The notes below the pieces were generated by a model. The model saw only the letters and a program-made list of their open reading frames with translations. It did no database searches and was not told where the DNA came from. Below, piece after piece: positions 23,901 through 36,285 of a stretch of DNA of 64,000 bases. Both the position numbers and the translations under genes were made by a program. Source of the stretch: Paraescarpia echinospica (taxonomy: Eukaryota > Annelida > Polychaeta > Sabellida > Siboglinidae); contig CM034531.1 in NCBI GenBank assembly GCA_020002185.1, positions 40,406,365-40,470,364 on the forward strand, read 5' to 3'. Each line of letters opens with the position of its first letter. Position 1 is the stretch's first letter.

Positions 23901-26900
23901 GTAATAAATATACATTAACCAGTCATTTCACATTAACTTAATTAATAAGTTAATATTGGCTAATATTAGCACGCTAACGACTGACCACTACATTTCGATA
24001 AAAGGGTGGAATGCCATAATTATGAAGACAGTTATATAATTTATGCAATGTTTACCACCACATTAAACATTATAATAAATATACATTAACAGTCATATAT
24101 CATTAACAATAACTATATTAATAAGTAAATATTAGCTAAGTAGCACACAAACTCAACAGATCAATACAGTAGTCATACTTCACTGTGTCTATGTATGACT
24201 GTGTCCTGACAGGTTGGATGAATGTTGCAGGCTCAGTACAGTCCAGTAATAAATTGTCACTGCTTCATAAGTTCTTCGTTCTGCATTTCAACATGAACTT
24301 GATGAAGTAATGTTCATAAATTGTTCACAGTATTCCGTCGCTGGACCTAACATCGTTTGTGCCAAATGCAAGTATGCTTTCTGCGTTACTCCCCATGGGA
24401 GTCAAGTCATGAAGAAGTCTGGTGTGCTCACAATACAGTCTTTTTGTAATATTGGCAGTTGATTGTCTCATAGTTTAATGCCAGTAGACTGCAAGATCTG
24501 TGCAGCAAGGTTCATATTTCAGTATCTTATAAAATAACATTGTGTTCTTCGACATGATGTCTATAAGTAATGTTCATGTCACTGTCATGTTGATTGGACA
24601 GTGTTCAATGTCGGTATCAGATATATTATCAGCCACATTAAATGTGTTCCTATGCAGGCAGGCGATAGGTGTCATATTCAGACGACTCTGTGACTTGGTA
24701 CCTTCACAGGTAACTGTCAGACACAGTTTTGAACGACGGATGCAACTTATTTGGGCAGGTGAAGTGTGTCACAATACTAGGACCAGCAAGTGATGGGTGT
24801 CATATTTAGACGACTCTGTGGCTTGGTACCTTCACAGTCCACTGTCAGACACAGTTTTGCACGACGGATTCAAGTTGTTCGGACAGGTGAAGTGCGTCAC
24901 AGTACTATGACCAAATCTATCATGAGCCAATATGTTTGAAAAGGTAGTTTACCTTAGGAAGGAGAGCACATACCATGGATGGTCTATTTCAGCAAGTTCA
25001 AGATGTGCAAGCAGCTGCAGCAAAGGTATTCACCATTGACATAGGAACAAATGATCCAGGCAGGATTATTGTAATTGAAGTTATAGTATGTTAGATTTCA
25101 AGATGTATACCAGTAAACAGTTTTTTTTAAGATTTTTGAAGAACAAATATTTGGTTATAAGTAGGAATTTGCAGTTAACAAAATTGTAGTTATAACAAAA
25201 TTACATAGAAAAATAGGTCAAGAAATGTTGTACATGAGTAACACAAGGAAAGTAGCCAACCACTACTGTAAGCATCGCTTACCAGCAGCTACAGCCGCTC
25301 CCCTCATGTTACCCACATACCTGGCCATGCCAGATGCACTCATGTGCACACCATCTCTCGCGTAATTTTTCTCGTTCGACAACTTAATATGATGATAAAA
25401 AATTATGTTTTCCGAGTCAGCGATCAATGCCCGCACCTTATTTGTCGCAATCTGACGAGCACGATCAAAATCAGGCAGTACTCTAAACCGGCCAAACTGT
25501 ACAGGTATACGTGTCAATATCTCACAAACTACTATCTGCGTCACAGAAGGTATTGTGAGCAGTTCGCGTGGGAATGCCACAATACCCTCTGCCAGCTTCC
25601 CAGGGTCACAACCATTGCCCAGATCATTTGTCCCGATGTCAATCAGAACAACAGTTGGCGCAACTGCTCGCACTGCTCCCAATTGCCGAAAAAGGCCACC
25701 CAAAGTAAGGCCCCCTTTCCCGTGGAAAACGACCTTTCCAAACATATCAGCCAAGTCAAGATCAGGTCGATAGTATCTGCGACTATCTCCACCTATCCAA
25801 CCAACTTGACACACACGGTCCATCCGTCGCACAAAACTGTGCCCAACAATGAGAAGCGTTGGTTTCTCCATCGTGTCCTGGAAAGAAAGATGAATCTCAT
25901 TGCATATTACACATAATGGTTTTTGGACATGGTTTCTCTTGGTAAAAGCTGTGCAACGACGTCCACGTGGAAACCTGATGCACAGTTTCTTCTAACACTT
26001 AACTACATTCTGCTAATGTCATATCACAACTTTAGGAACTCTCTCAAATTTGAAGACTACTTAATGAAGAGATGCAATGTGAGATAATCATGAGGATAGG
26101 TGACAACAATGTATGTAATTCCTTGTCAAATTAACCAATGGGCATAATATAAGTTTAACCAATATACATATGTATATACACGTAAAGCAGATTTTTAAAG
26201 GAAAACAAATACGCAGAATAGTAATTGTTCTGCTGCAATAAAAACCCAATGAGATTTGTTTGTAAACTTCAGTATAAGTTATTGCACAAGACAAGGACTC
26301 CCCAAGTACAGGTCCAATTCCCCATCCAAAGGAATTAATTAATTTGATATTTTGTGTCAGTACACGGATTTGGAATTGATCTTTGGTAAATACACATGAA
26401 ATTGAATTGGAATAAATAAATGTGAATAGACCCAGGTTAAGTTCAGTCATTTAAGCTTTTATCCTCAAAACCCTTCTAACAATTTGGTTTAAATCACTCA
26501 ATTAAACAATTCATTTAAGAATTGTTAGTGAATTTGAAAGTAAAATAAATCTGTCAAAATAATTGCATGCCATTGATTGGCATAGCCATGGCATGGCATA
26601 GGCATAGCTACTCATTGTCTCACTCAGTCATACTATGTCGATACTTATTATACTAGTCACACAATACTCAATAGTTTCATACTCATATACTAAAAAGTCT
26701 AGCAACTCTAAACTTCTACTAATATACTTGGCTTTGCCTGTTGTGTTGTAGTGATTTAATTTCAGTAATATGGAATAAGTCACAATCTGGCTCCGATGAC
26801 ATCATCACGATGTCGATGACGAGGCGCAAGTGGCTTCACCAACAGTCACAGTTCGGTCAAATCGTGTCATAATTTTTGAATGGCTCAAAAACCATATATG

Positions 26901-27698
26901 GCGCCCCGAAACCGCCGAAGATTTTTTAACACAGACTAGCATAAATCCCCATAGATCAGGCTAAACACTAAATCTTTTCTCTTAGACACACTTATATAGC
27001 TTAATCTGACCTGGTTTTGTATACGCGCATGCGATTTCATCGACATGCACTGCCTGACAATGGTGAAACTTCAATTTTTTGGAACGGCTCAAAATCATAG
27101 ATGGCGCCCGATTCTGCCAAAGATTTTTCAACACAGACTAATATAAACCTAGTAGATCTTGCTAAACACAAACGATTTCTTCTTATACTAATGCAAATGT
27201 GCTAACTTTACTAATGAAAAACAGCTATGTCGTCAAATCGATCAAATCTTGCGGAATATTTGGTCAAATTTGAAAAAGAAAGACACGTAAATAAAATTTG
27301 ACTTACCAGCAAAATGAATCCATCAGCAGATGACGTCAACGACCAGATAAAGCTCGCAAATCCAAGAGTTAAAACAAAGCACTACCCGGGCGGTGCATAA
27401 ACGACACGGCTGAATCATGAACGGCCTGCGGCGCACAGAAAATTACGTAGCGAGCAGAATCGTTTGAAGTGCCTAAATTATGCGATATGCAATTATGTGG
27501 GATCGACTGTATCATATGTTTGTTGCGACCACCACTAGTCAGTACCTAACCAACCTACCTTCGGCGTTTATACACGAATGGTGTGACGGCCGAGTTATCA
27601 AATCCATCAGCCTTCCTCTTCTTCGACTCACACTCGGAGCCCCATCCAGAAAACGGCGACACCATTTTCTTTGCCAAATTAGAGCTTGTTTGTCCCAT
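20922..27698 (-). CDS. TUSC2: TUSC2 (Fus1) orthologue, three coding exons, 110 aa
   Basis: Exons on the minus strand are 27698-27559, 21542-21425 and 20996-20922; introns are 6016 and 428 bp. Splice sites are AAG|GTAGGT...TTGCAG|C (phase 2) and GAG|GTACGC...TTTCAG|G (phase 0). The product starts MGQTSSN, a typical N-myristoylation signal (Gly2, Ser6). It contains TPFVYKRRSSMYFDEDGDLA, then HEFYEEV, and ends HPRLSVDFPIIMCEV plus TKS. The signature (S)M(F/Y)xDEDGDLAHEFYEE and the VDFPxI tail are diagnostic of TUSC2, whose human form is also 110 residues. In mammals it is a myristoylated mitochondrial protein linked to calcium handling and immune and tumour-suppressor phenotypes. The reading frame is intact, so this is probably a live gene. 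Confidence 0.95.
21425..21542 (-). CDS. TUSC2: TUSC2 coding exon 2
   Basis: 118 bp carrying SMYFDEDGDLAHEFYEEV, the most conserved TUSC2 block. Acceptor TCACTGTTGCAG, donor CCAGAG|GTACGC. Confidence 0.95.
21640..23450. other. TUSC2 intron 1, AT-rich, no feature seen
   Basis: No exon, element motif or long repeat recognised beyond AT-rich low-complexity sequence. Confidence 0.4.
23454..24155. repeat. About 175-bp satellite, four units
   Basis: The phrase CTC(A/G)AC...GACCA(A/C) recurs at 23454, 23631, 23800, 23977 and 24152 (spacings 169-177). Each is followed by AAAGGCCATAAT(A/G)TCCATG and GAAGATATTT blocks. The third to fourth units are the most diverged. Located in TUSC2 intron 1. Confidence 0.85.
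24705..25075 (+). pseudogene. Degraded SGNH-hydrolase copy, opposite strand to the intact ORF
   Basis: The plus strand aligns with the minus-strand SGNH ORF at 25263-25871. GACACAGTTTTG(A/C)ACGACGG (24721 and 24848) matches its block I (GHSFVRRM). ATATGTTTGAAAAGGT (about 24930) matches DMFGKV. ATTGACATAGGAACAAATGA (25035-25054) matches IDIGTND. The block-I part is present twice as a 128-bp tandem duplication (24669-24796 and 24797-24924). Stops and indels make it non-coding. Confidence 0.75.
25263..25871 (-). CDS. SGNH/GDSL-type hydrolase ORF in TUSC2 intron 1, 202 aa
   Basis: An intact ORF with the SGNH family blocks: LLIVGHSFVRRMD (block I, Ser after Gly-His), LIDIGTNDLG (block III, GxND) and ARDGVHMSASG (block V, DxxH). 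The Ser-Asp-His triad is therefore present. The family includes esterases and lipases; related domains occur in ORF1 of some CR1/L2 retrotransposons and in other mobile elements. No signal peptide or membrane segment seen. It lies on the same strand as TUSC2. The ATG is 6 bp past a strong acceptor (TTTCTTTCCAG|GACACG at 25877), and GCTGCTG|GTAAGC at 25283 is a strong donor, so it may be read as an exon of 595 bp. A degraded inverted paralogue lies beside it, which argues for a repeat-family origin. Confidence 0.8.
   Translation of the reverse strand: MEKPTLLIVGHSFVRRMDRVCQVGWIGGDSRRYYRPDLDLADMFGKVVFHGKGGLTLGGLFRQLGAVRAVAPTVVLIDIGTNDLGNGCDPGKLAEGIVAFPRELLTIPSVTQIVVCEILTRIPVQFGRFRVLPDFDRARQIATNKVRALIADSENIIFYHHIKLSNEKNYARDGVHMSASGMARYVGNMRGAAVAAGKRCLQ
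25920..26870. other. TUSC2 intron 1, no feature recognised
   Basis: AT-rich sequence. A short GGCATAGC/GGCATGGC reiteration at 26575-26610 is the only structure seen. Confidence 0.4.
26865..27190. repeat. Two diverged copies of an about 100-bp block
   Basis: GGCTCAAAA(A/-)(C)CATA...GATGGCGCCC with AAGATTTTT(T/C)AACACAGACTA occurs at about 26880-26970 and 27085-27175, about 205 bp apart, both in TUSC2 intron 1 close to exon 1. Confidence 0.65.
27559..27698 (-). CDS. TUSC2: TUSC2 coding exon 1
   Basis: 46 codons plus 2 bases. The ATG at 27698-27696 was chosen because it gives MGQTSS, a myristoylation site, ahead of a second in-frame ATG. The exon ends CGCCGAAG|GTAGGT; AG plus the next exon's C encodes Ser. 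Confidence 0.93.
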
Positions 27699-28715
27699 TT
27701 CGGAAAGAGCCGCCCGGAATATTTCATAACACGATTGTCATCAGCTTGGCGAATGCAAGAATTGTTATCGTGACATTTGGCGAATTTAAACACGACATGA
27801 GTGCAGTCATAACTTGACAAGTCAATCGACAAGACAGTACTCGGATTCGGAAAGAAACTGAGTGTCAGTGTCAGCAAACGACGCAGGCCCGTTTACGAAC
27901 TTCCATAGAGTTATTTACTCTATTACCAATCCTACTTGCCCAGAAACACGTGAAATGTTATACGAATATATGACTGTAATTGTAAACACCTTCACAAGAG
28001 TTATATATCTCGAGAACTGTCAGTTTTTATCAGTGGTTAATGACTGAAAATCCGACTTCGAGACGGAAGTGCATCAAAAAAGGTAAAACATAGTGTATAA
28101 ATATACTTTCGAGGCATCAAATCCGTTATAATGGTTGCGCCGAAGTCAGAGCGTTTCTTATTAACCGTTCCATTATTATAATACCTAGTCTCATGGTAAA
28201 ATAATATATGCCTAAGTAAAGGATTACCGCAATTTTAGTACTACTCATATATAATTATATAAAAAATGCCGTTTTCAATTCAATTTTTTATTCCGGAATA
28301 TTACATCCATATGAAAAGTAGACCAGACTATAACTGATAACTGTTAATATATAGCATTTTTTGCCAGTGACGACACAGTGGTGATATGTATAATGTATCA
28401 CTATTCATAATACTATGTAGTATTGCATTGCCCGATTTAGCTACACATTTAATAAAACTATACACATTTTTTCAAATTAACATTTTGCAGGCGAGTAAGC
28501 CTCGTGATACAAACACTACAACTAGCACTACAATCTCTAGGTTCATTGCACAACAATCTAAAGACATTATTGTATGCTACGCACAGTTTTCTAAGTGATT
28601 CTGCTCTATAATTCCACCATAGCTGACATGTATATAGCGAAGTACAATAGGATTTGAAAAGATTACACTTTACAGAATCTGTACACATATAGAATTTTCG
28701 GATCAGGGCATTACC

Positions 28716-29480
28716 CTAAGCATAAATTTTCTTGTATTGCCTAGCCATGTCATCAGTAAAATTGTCACTGAGATCTTCTGTGATAATATGCCCAAGATAT
28801 TTGCATTTATTAACCCTAGCCAGTGTTTCACCATGCAATACAAAGTTTGGAAGGTGTATATCCTTGAACCTTTTACAGCAAAAAATCATAACATTACTTT
28901 TGGCACTATTGTATTTAATATCGTGTTCTATTCCATATTCTGAACAAACAAATAGTAACATTGATAAACCCATAGATGAGGGAGCCAAGAGCACTAAATC
29001 ATCAGCATACAACAAATGGTTAATTAATGACTCACCTATTATACAACCAGCATTTACATTATTTAGTTTTTTACTGAGATCATCCAACACAGAAAAGATA
29101 TGGAGAAAGAATTCCTCCTTGACGCACCCCATTACTAACAGAAAAACTGTCGGACATGATATTCTTCCAACGTACATACGTTTTTTGAGTAGCATACAAA
29201 AATATAAAAATTCTAACTATATACATAGGTACACCACGATTGACGAGTTTCTCAAACAGAATATAATGATTGACACGATCAAACGCTTTGGACGCATCCA
29301 GAAAACATGAATACACATTACTATTCAAGCTCCGATATTTCAGAACAGCCTCTTTGAAGGCACATATACACAAGTCTGTACTGTGTTTAGTCTTGAAGCC
29401 AAACTGATTGTTACATGTAGTTAGACAGTATGCAATACGGTCATAAATTATTTTTTTCAAAAACTTTGGACACAATACTG
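28716..29480 (-). pseudogene. LINE reverse transcriptase fragment
   Basis: Minus-strand RT split by a frameshift near 29085. 29475-29080 has FLDASKAFDRVNH and GVRQGGILSPYLF. 29195-28716 has HLLYADDLVLLAPSS, GIEHDIKYNSAKS and NKCKYLGHIIT. Both catalytic aspartates are kept. Resembles the fragment at 59425-59830 in style (a VRQG family). Endonuclease and C-terminus are absent. Confidence 0.8.
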
Positions 29481-29489
29481 GCTAAAGCA

Positions 29490-30555
29490 ATGGTTTTGAC
29501 AATCTTCTGTCCTGAATGGAAAGTATATATTAGGGGAACACATCTAGTCACACGCCAAGTCAAGGTTGCCACCTCATTGTTCACTATACGACATGCAAGC
29601 ATCTGAACTCGCTATTTAATTTCATAATCGCATGTAGGAAATGATAAAATAAGACACTTAAATGTAAAAAGTTGTTAAAACCAGAGCTTTTCAGGACTTG
29701 ACATTAACTCCCATAAAGCATTTGTCTGGTAGGACAAGTACTAATTCATGTTTACTTGTCCCAACAGAAATTTACTTGTCCCACCAAAAAATTGCTTTAA
29801 ACATAAAACGCCTGTGTTGTTGCCATAACTGGCTCTGGGGTTGTACCTTCCAAATTACGAACGTTGTTACAGGCTTACTAAAGACAACTTGGCAGGCAGT
29901 ATACCTTCTACATCGTTAGTATAGTCTTAAGAACATTACAATATTAATTAATAATTAAAAACAACGAACATACTGCCTCCTTATAACTAATTAAAATGCA
30001 AAGCTAAGCATGTCGTGGCATTTTACTGAACACAATTTTATATCAACACTACGTACAACTTTCTGAATTATCATCTCTGCTAATAATACAAAATACTGTT
30101 TGTAATAAATTCCAATTACATGCATGCAGTTATGTAATTGGACCTAGCCATGTATGCTACCTGGTAATTGTGTTGATATTTACAACCATAACAATTAGTT
30201 CAAATTAAATAAAAACACATTATTGCAGTAAGATGTATATAAATTACACATTAAAGTATCCTAAAACGAAAACTAATCATACCACACAAACAGACAAAAT
30301 GTAAAGTTTTTCTGAGCATTAAAAAATTATAAAACCTAAGCACTCCCAGAACACCAGAGAAGGGCAATTGAGTGCTTTTATGAAATTATACACATTTATT
30401 TTGAATGTATGTGTGTCCATACAATATTCACATAGGGAACACTCTCCTCTTTATATGTTGAATTTTGAGTAGGCACACATTATTGCACAATTTAAACTTT
30501 AAACAAATAAAAAACTAGCCAGTTAGTTAAGAGTTGCCCCCTTTCTGTAATTGGT
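29490..30555. other. No gene recognised
   Basis: AT-rich sequence. A short ACTTGTCCCA reiteration near 29730-29790 is the only pattern noted. Confidence 0.4.
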
Positions 30556-30559
30556 TGCC

Positions 30560-31254
30560 CAAGTCACGAAGTGATCTAAGGGTGGACAGTACAGGGGTGC
30601 CTGCATAGGACTTCGTAGCCATAGCTTTAGCCTTAAGGCAAAGTCATCATTCACTTGCTACAATTTATCAATATTTTGCCTGTATTAAACCTAAGCAGGG
30701 GAGAGCAAGGGATCAAAGTGGCATCATGCACAATTTGTCTGATGGCTAACGCCCATTAACATATCAACACAAGGACCCAAAAGTAAGTCGAACACAGACA
30801 GGACAATAATTAATGGACAAAGTTTTTAATTGCACACTGCAACTAAAGCAATTATCTAGTCTAGGCATAAGATTATACCCGCAAATACATAGGTAGTAGC
30901 AACTTCAAACCCTGTTAACATTGTGACTCAATCAACTTGTGCCAGGTGTTTTTGGCTTTCCTTGCCTTTTTTTCCTTGAGGATTCCATGTCAGAGACTGT
31001 CTTGTGATGTTTGTTGTTTGCTTTCTCAGTGTGTGTCCAATCCGACCCCCACTTTCTCCTCAGTATCTGCTTGGCGACAGGTTCTTGGCTAGTCCTTTCT
31101 CATAGCTCATCGTTTCTGATTTTGTCTTGCCATTTTATGCGTAAAATTCTTCGCAGATGTTGGTTAAGGAAAGTCTTGATTTTGCCAAGTGTTGTTTTTG
31201 TTATTCTCCATGTTTCAGAGCCATACAACAATACTGATTTTACATTGGAGTTAA
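30560..31254 (-). pseudogene. RTE LINE C-terminal part, downstream of the TTAA-element insertion
   Basis: The minus strand reads FNSNVKSVLLYGSETWR and LRRILRIKWQDKIRNDEL (31254-31100), then a decayed RRKWG(S)DWTH...KRQGKPK tail, matching the RTE RWRWIGH...KRKRGRP region. Its 5' continuation is at 36294-36510; the two were separated by the 31255-36289 insertion. Confidence 0.75.
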
Positions 31255-32164
31255 AGGTACTCAACCAATTCGATTGTTTTGCTCCTCGCATATCTTAATA
31301 CTTTCACCAAAAACAGAGGCATCAAGTACTCCCTAATGATATCCTAGTTCGTTTGTGCATACGAGTTAGTTCGTTTTTTTTTTAAATTAATAGTAAAACG
31401 GCGAACTCTTTCATTTTTAGTAAAAACCGGATCCGGTTTTTACTTCAATTTTTCCTGAGTATGGACAATGAACTTTGCGTGAAATCGCGTTCTTGTCTTC
31501 TCATAATCGCGACTTATGGGCGATATTGACCTTTGACCCCAACCTAAATTAGACAGACAAAGACAGTACCCACGCATAAAGGTGAATTTCTGTTTGGGAA
31601 CGACTATGGAACGAAACAAAGTAAACAGAAGGAGTTGGCGACAGTGCCAGCCGTGGGCGGTTGGCGTTGCCCCTGCCGTGGGGTCAGTCATAATGATAAT
31701 GTCAACCGATGAGATGCAGCGTTCGCAAAGGTTCTTCCAGACAGGTTAGTAATTTCGAATTATTCAGCTATAATCATATATATTTAGCCATATGAGTATA
31801 CATATTAATGTTGCTTGTACTAAATTTATGTTAAGAAAACCAGCGCCCCTCAATAACGTGAAAATTAATGCCCATAGCATGTATATAGATAGATAGCTTT
31901 TGACCGTTGGCATTGGTTGCATTTGGCAGGTGGTTGTTAATTGCATTGCAACTTTTGCAAGTACATTAAAATGATTGTTGTTAGAAACAATCAGTGCTGA
32001 CTATTAATACGTCCCGTATTTTCAGAACTCGAGGTGTGTCAACACCACATGCAGATGTATGCGTCAAAGCTCTTCACCTTCAGGTAAACGAGTGTTGTCA
32101 AATGTGGTTACTCTGTCAGAAACCTGTTTTCAAAATTATAAATACAAGCAATAAACAAGTATGT

Positions 32165-32366
32165 CATAGGCAGATCCAGGCAGGCCTGGGGGCACGTGCC
32201 CCCCTAGACCTTAGGAATTTGTCTGCAGATCTTTTATAATGGGCCCACGCAACTGTGTCCTCCCAGACCGTTTGAAATGTGCCCCAGTTTAGGTGATAAT
32301 AATAAGCTGAAGGTATAGCATCTTCCAGTATCACCACTCCAGACTCGATTTCTGGATCCACCCCTG
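32165..32366. mobile_element. 202-bp MITE-like TIR element
   Basis: The ends CATAGGCAGATCCAGG and (reverse complement of right) CAGGGGTGGATCCAG form an imperfect TIR of about 15 bp. TATGT flanks both sides (32160-32164, 32367-32371). The CAGGGGTGGATCCAG terminus resembles hAT-type MITEs, but a 5-bp rather than 8-bp duplication is seen. Nested inside the 5-kb TTAA element. Confidence 0.6.
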
Positions 32367-33696
32367 TATGTGATAGTTTTGTTTGTCTGCATGAGGATTT
32401 GCAGTAATATGTGTCCTCGTTAAACTGCATATTGTTGTTAGAAATGCATGTAAATTAAAGAAAAGACAATGTAAAGTAAAAACATTTTATTGAAACTATT
32501 TGATTATATTGACTACAAAATAATGAAAAGCACAATACAACTACAGGTACAATCACTGCACTTGATGTGTATAATGTAATAATTTTTAATATCACATACA
32601 CATCACATGCACATAAAATGCAAAGCAACAATAGAAACAAAAATTAGGAAGAGGTTGAAAAAATGTTAGGTACACTGTACATATAAAAAACCCAGATACT
32701 TTTATCAAGATTTTTTCTTACAAAAAACAACACCAGTACACATGATATCAAATGCTAGTTGTAATTTATACATGCCTTGTGTGTTTACAAAATAACTACA
32801 TTATGAATCATATTTGTTTTTTTAACATAGAACCATAATTTATGATTCTTTGTTAAAAAAAACATAAATGATATAAAATTCGAAAATTTTGTAGTTTATG
32901 CAATGCTCGGTATGTTTACAACTTGCAAATAATTGTGACTTGACTAGTCAGGGTCATCGCCATGTGACTGAGAATTACATGTACAATCACTACATGCTAC
33001 GTTGCTCAGGTTTACTCAGCTGAAGAGTACCGGCTAGACAGCGGTGGATATTTTTGTACGAATAGTCTGCATATTAATTTCAGTGTGGCTGAATGCTTCC
33101 CACATGAGTTGAGATGGTGTTCGATTTAACAGGTCTGCCAGGGAGTAAAGTGTAAAGCGCTTTGAGCAGTCGTGAGGACTGGATACTACACCATATCAGA
33201 ACTAACTTTGCTCAAGTGTTGTTTATAACATAATTAGTACAATGTGTACAGGTGTATAATAATCATCATGCAAAGTGAAAATGTAATGTAAATTATTTGT
33301 GAAAATCTAAATCAGTGATTAAAGAATAATAATTTAGAAATATGATACGTGGCATGAAAAGTATAATACCAGTCCTCATGATACATAGAGAACTTAAACA
33401 AGTAAAATGCTGCTGTCAGTGTATCAACAGATTGTTGTTGAAAAATGTGAAAAGGCTTTCAATACCATTACTTCATCACAAACTTGTGCTGTACATAACA
33501 AGTACCTGGTGTATGTTGCAAGAACTCAGCTGGCTGCCACTGACTATCAGCAACACAAAGACAATGAAATCCTACCACTGTAACAATGCTGGATAATTGA
33601 TGTATTTTTTCATGGACACTGCTAAAAGTTAAAGTTGAATTGAATACAAATACCGTGTATTATTGACTTTTGATAAATGTGTCATCACATATAAAA

Positions 33697-36285
33697 TATC
33701 ATACATGTCAGAGCTATGCTAACTGTCATTTTGTCTCCGGTATAGGTAGATGCGGATGTACAGCAAAATGTCAGGAAGCTGGTATGTAGTACCATCAAAG
33801 ACAGCGAACACATACAGTGATGTCATCGATATCGAAACCGATGTAGTTCACCGAAGAATGAACCTGTCTCACAGCGTCAAGAGTTATTGCCCAAAGACTC
33901 TTGCTATATCTGCCAGATCCTGGCACCCACCGTTCCATCACCAACTGCAGTGTTAATCAGGCATCACCATATTCGTATGTCGAGCAACCTGCATTCTACA
34001 TTGGTTTTAGTCAGTCAAGCTAACTGACTGACCTGGAAACCAGTGTACACCCCATCGGCACTGGGGGATCTGTCACGGATGCAACACAAGACACAATTGG
34101 GATCTCTCGGTGGACATTCACATGACAAACCATTAATATGCAGCATGCTGCATGGCTGTAGAATCTTGTCCGAGATCCTGGACAAATACAACTGCTCAGT
34201 ATGTCATATTAACTTGGAGAACTAGTGGTACTAAGCACACTAGTCCAATCTCCTGCAAAGAAAAGCATATTCAGTAAACAAAAACAGGTATCATTGTAGT
34301 TTTGGGAGTAAATAATTATGGACTGTTCATTGTCATAATCAGTAAATATAAAATAATGTTTCATGTGTGACCTGCAGCATTTCACAAGAAAAAAGGTAGC
34401 AAGAAATGTTCTACTACAGCTGCATCTATACATGTTGATATCTTAGGAACAGTCAGTGTTTACCGGGGTTGTTCCGGAGAAAGGAGAGGGTGGCTTGATA
34501 CAGCATGCAGACATTAGTAGAATATGCTCTTTTTAAAAACAGGTGAAATTTTAAAAACTTTCTTTACAAGGTGTTCATTGTCATCACAGGAATTTAAAAT
34601 TGTTCAATTTCATTACAGTGATGCCTGATCTTTGTCAATATTATAGACCGATTTGAATTCTGCTAATTAGTAAAGCATCAGTAAAGCGCATTTATATTTT
34701 TTGTTTTGTTTTCAGTATTCAAATTCATGTCAGTGTCTGGCCATGTGTAACTACTACACATATTCATGTTTGACATTTTAAGGTTCTGTCTGAGGTTGAA
34801 TGGTCAAAGTGAATGTTGGAAATAACAAAATGAGGTGTTATTGTGATGCTAACCGTATATTTTCCTCGCCAAGTATTGAAAGGTTCATAATGTTTGTCTA
34901 CCTTCTTCAAAAATGAAGTTTATTTTATAAACTTATTTCTGAGTCATCACCATGTGCAAAATACTTCTTAAAGGTGTATTAATATGTATGTGTTGATACA
35001 CTAGGTATAATATAAGTACAGAAGTCAACTTAGTTTTCCATGTCCAAGATGTTATTATTAAAATGTGTATGAAAACAAATATATATTTAAATGTGCACAT
35101 TAAAATTTGTTGATAACTTATACGTGGTTGATTGTTATAAATTTGAAATTACCTGGATTGATCATATGTGGGCCTCCCGCAGACTATATATCCTCCCTGT
35201 GTCTGCCTGACTCAGGTGACCGCCTTAGTCCCTCTTCTGCATCCTCATTCCCATTCAGTGGTTGCAATGTGGCCTCTAGCAACATCATAATTCAAGTTAT
35301 GTATTGTGCATTCATATATTGCTGTGGTGAGAATATATACACATATTAGTAAATACACAAGAATAGCTTGCATGTGTCAGTTAAAAGGCATCACAAGATA
35401 CCAATTACATAGACTACAGCCAGGCATCAAGGACCACAATGGAAACATTGAAAATTGAATAAAATCATCATCACCATCATGGACATGGTTGTCATATAAA
35501 AATCTCAATTATTTTGCATAAACTACAACGCAAATAAACAAAATTCTGCAGTAATAGTATCAAAATGTGAGTCACAAAACACTGTTTTAATAATTATGAT
35601 CACCAATATAATACTCCCGTATTCTCTTGCACAAAATTATGGATGCTCCCTGATTAAGTTACTTGCACGATCAACAGGGGCCTACTGCCAAACCAATGTT
35701 ACTTGTCATTTCGCACCCTCGCGTCGTCTACTCTCTATATGTATTGTCGCAATAACAGCTTATTAACAAGAACCTACGTAACCAAATACAATACATATCA
35801 AATAGTATGCTCGTTGTCACAGCTTCCGACTGAATCTCTGGCTGATAATATGGTCATGGACATGTTAGACGTTAGAGTCAGCCTCGAGTCGAGTGTAGAC
35901 GTTCGCAAGTTGTAATTCTCGTTGAATTAATACACGGCTACGTGTTCTTGTTGCTAACTGCGATAGTGTAATACGTACCTTTGTACAACCACTTTGGAAT
36001 CTTCACCTTGATACACCAAAAGCACGTGTGTGTTGTTATTGTTTTCGAATGCATGAGATGCCAATCTCGCGTAAAGCACGTGACCGAAATGGCCCAGGAG
36101 GTCGACAGCGCAATTGGCTTTCGCCAGCTATACCCGGTGTAACGACAAATCTTTTTATTGACGATTAAAAAACAAGTACGCACTTTTTTATTAAACCGAC
36201 TGTGCACACTAGTTAAACTATTCACACATTACACATCTGGACCTAAAAGAACCGTATTGGCGATGAGCAAACGAATTGGTTAAAG
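33697..36285 (+). repeat. Segment shared with the window's left edge
   Basis: The part of the 5-kb element that aligns with 1-2189 and 7911-8165. It contains about 290 bp (33855-34145) missing from the left copy. Open frames inside (33750-33956, 34043-34225) match no family I recognise. Confidence 0.85.

Noticed and set aside
25344..25916. Long plus-strand ORF of 190 codons
   Set aside because: It is antisense to the SGNH ORF and has no recognisable domain.
33750..34225. Possible protein-coding exons inside the TTAA element
   Set aside because: The open frames are short, match no family I recognise and are partly deleted in the other copy; not enough to call a gene.
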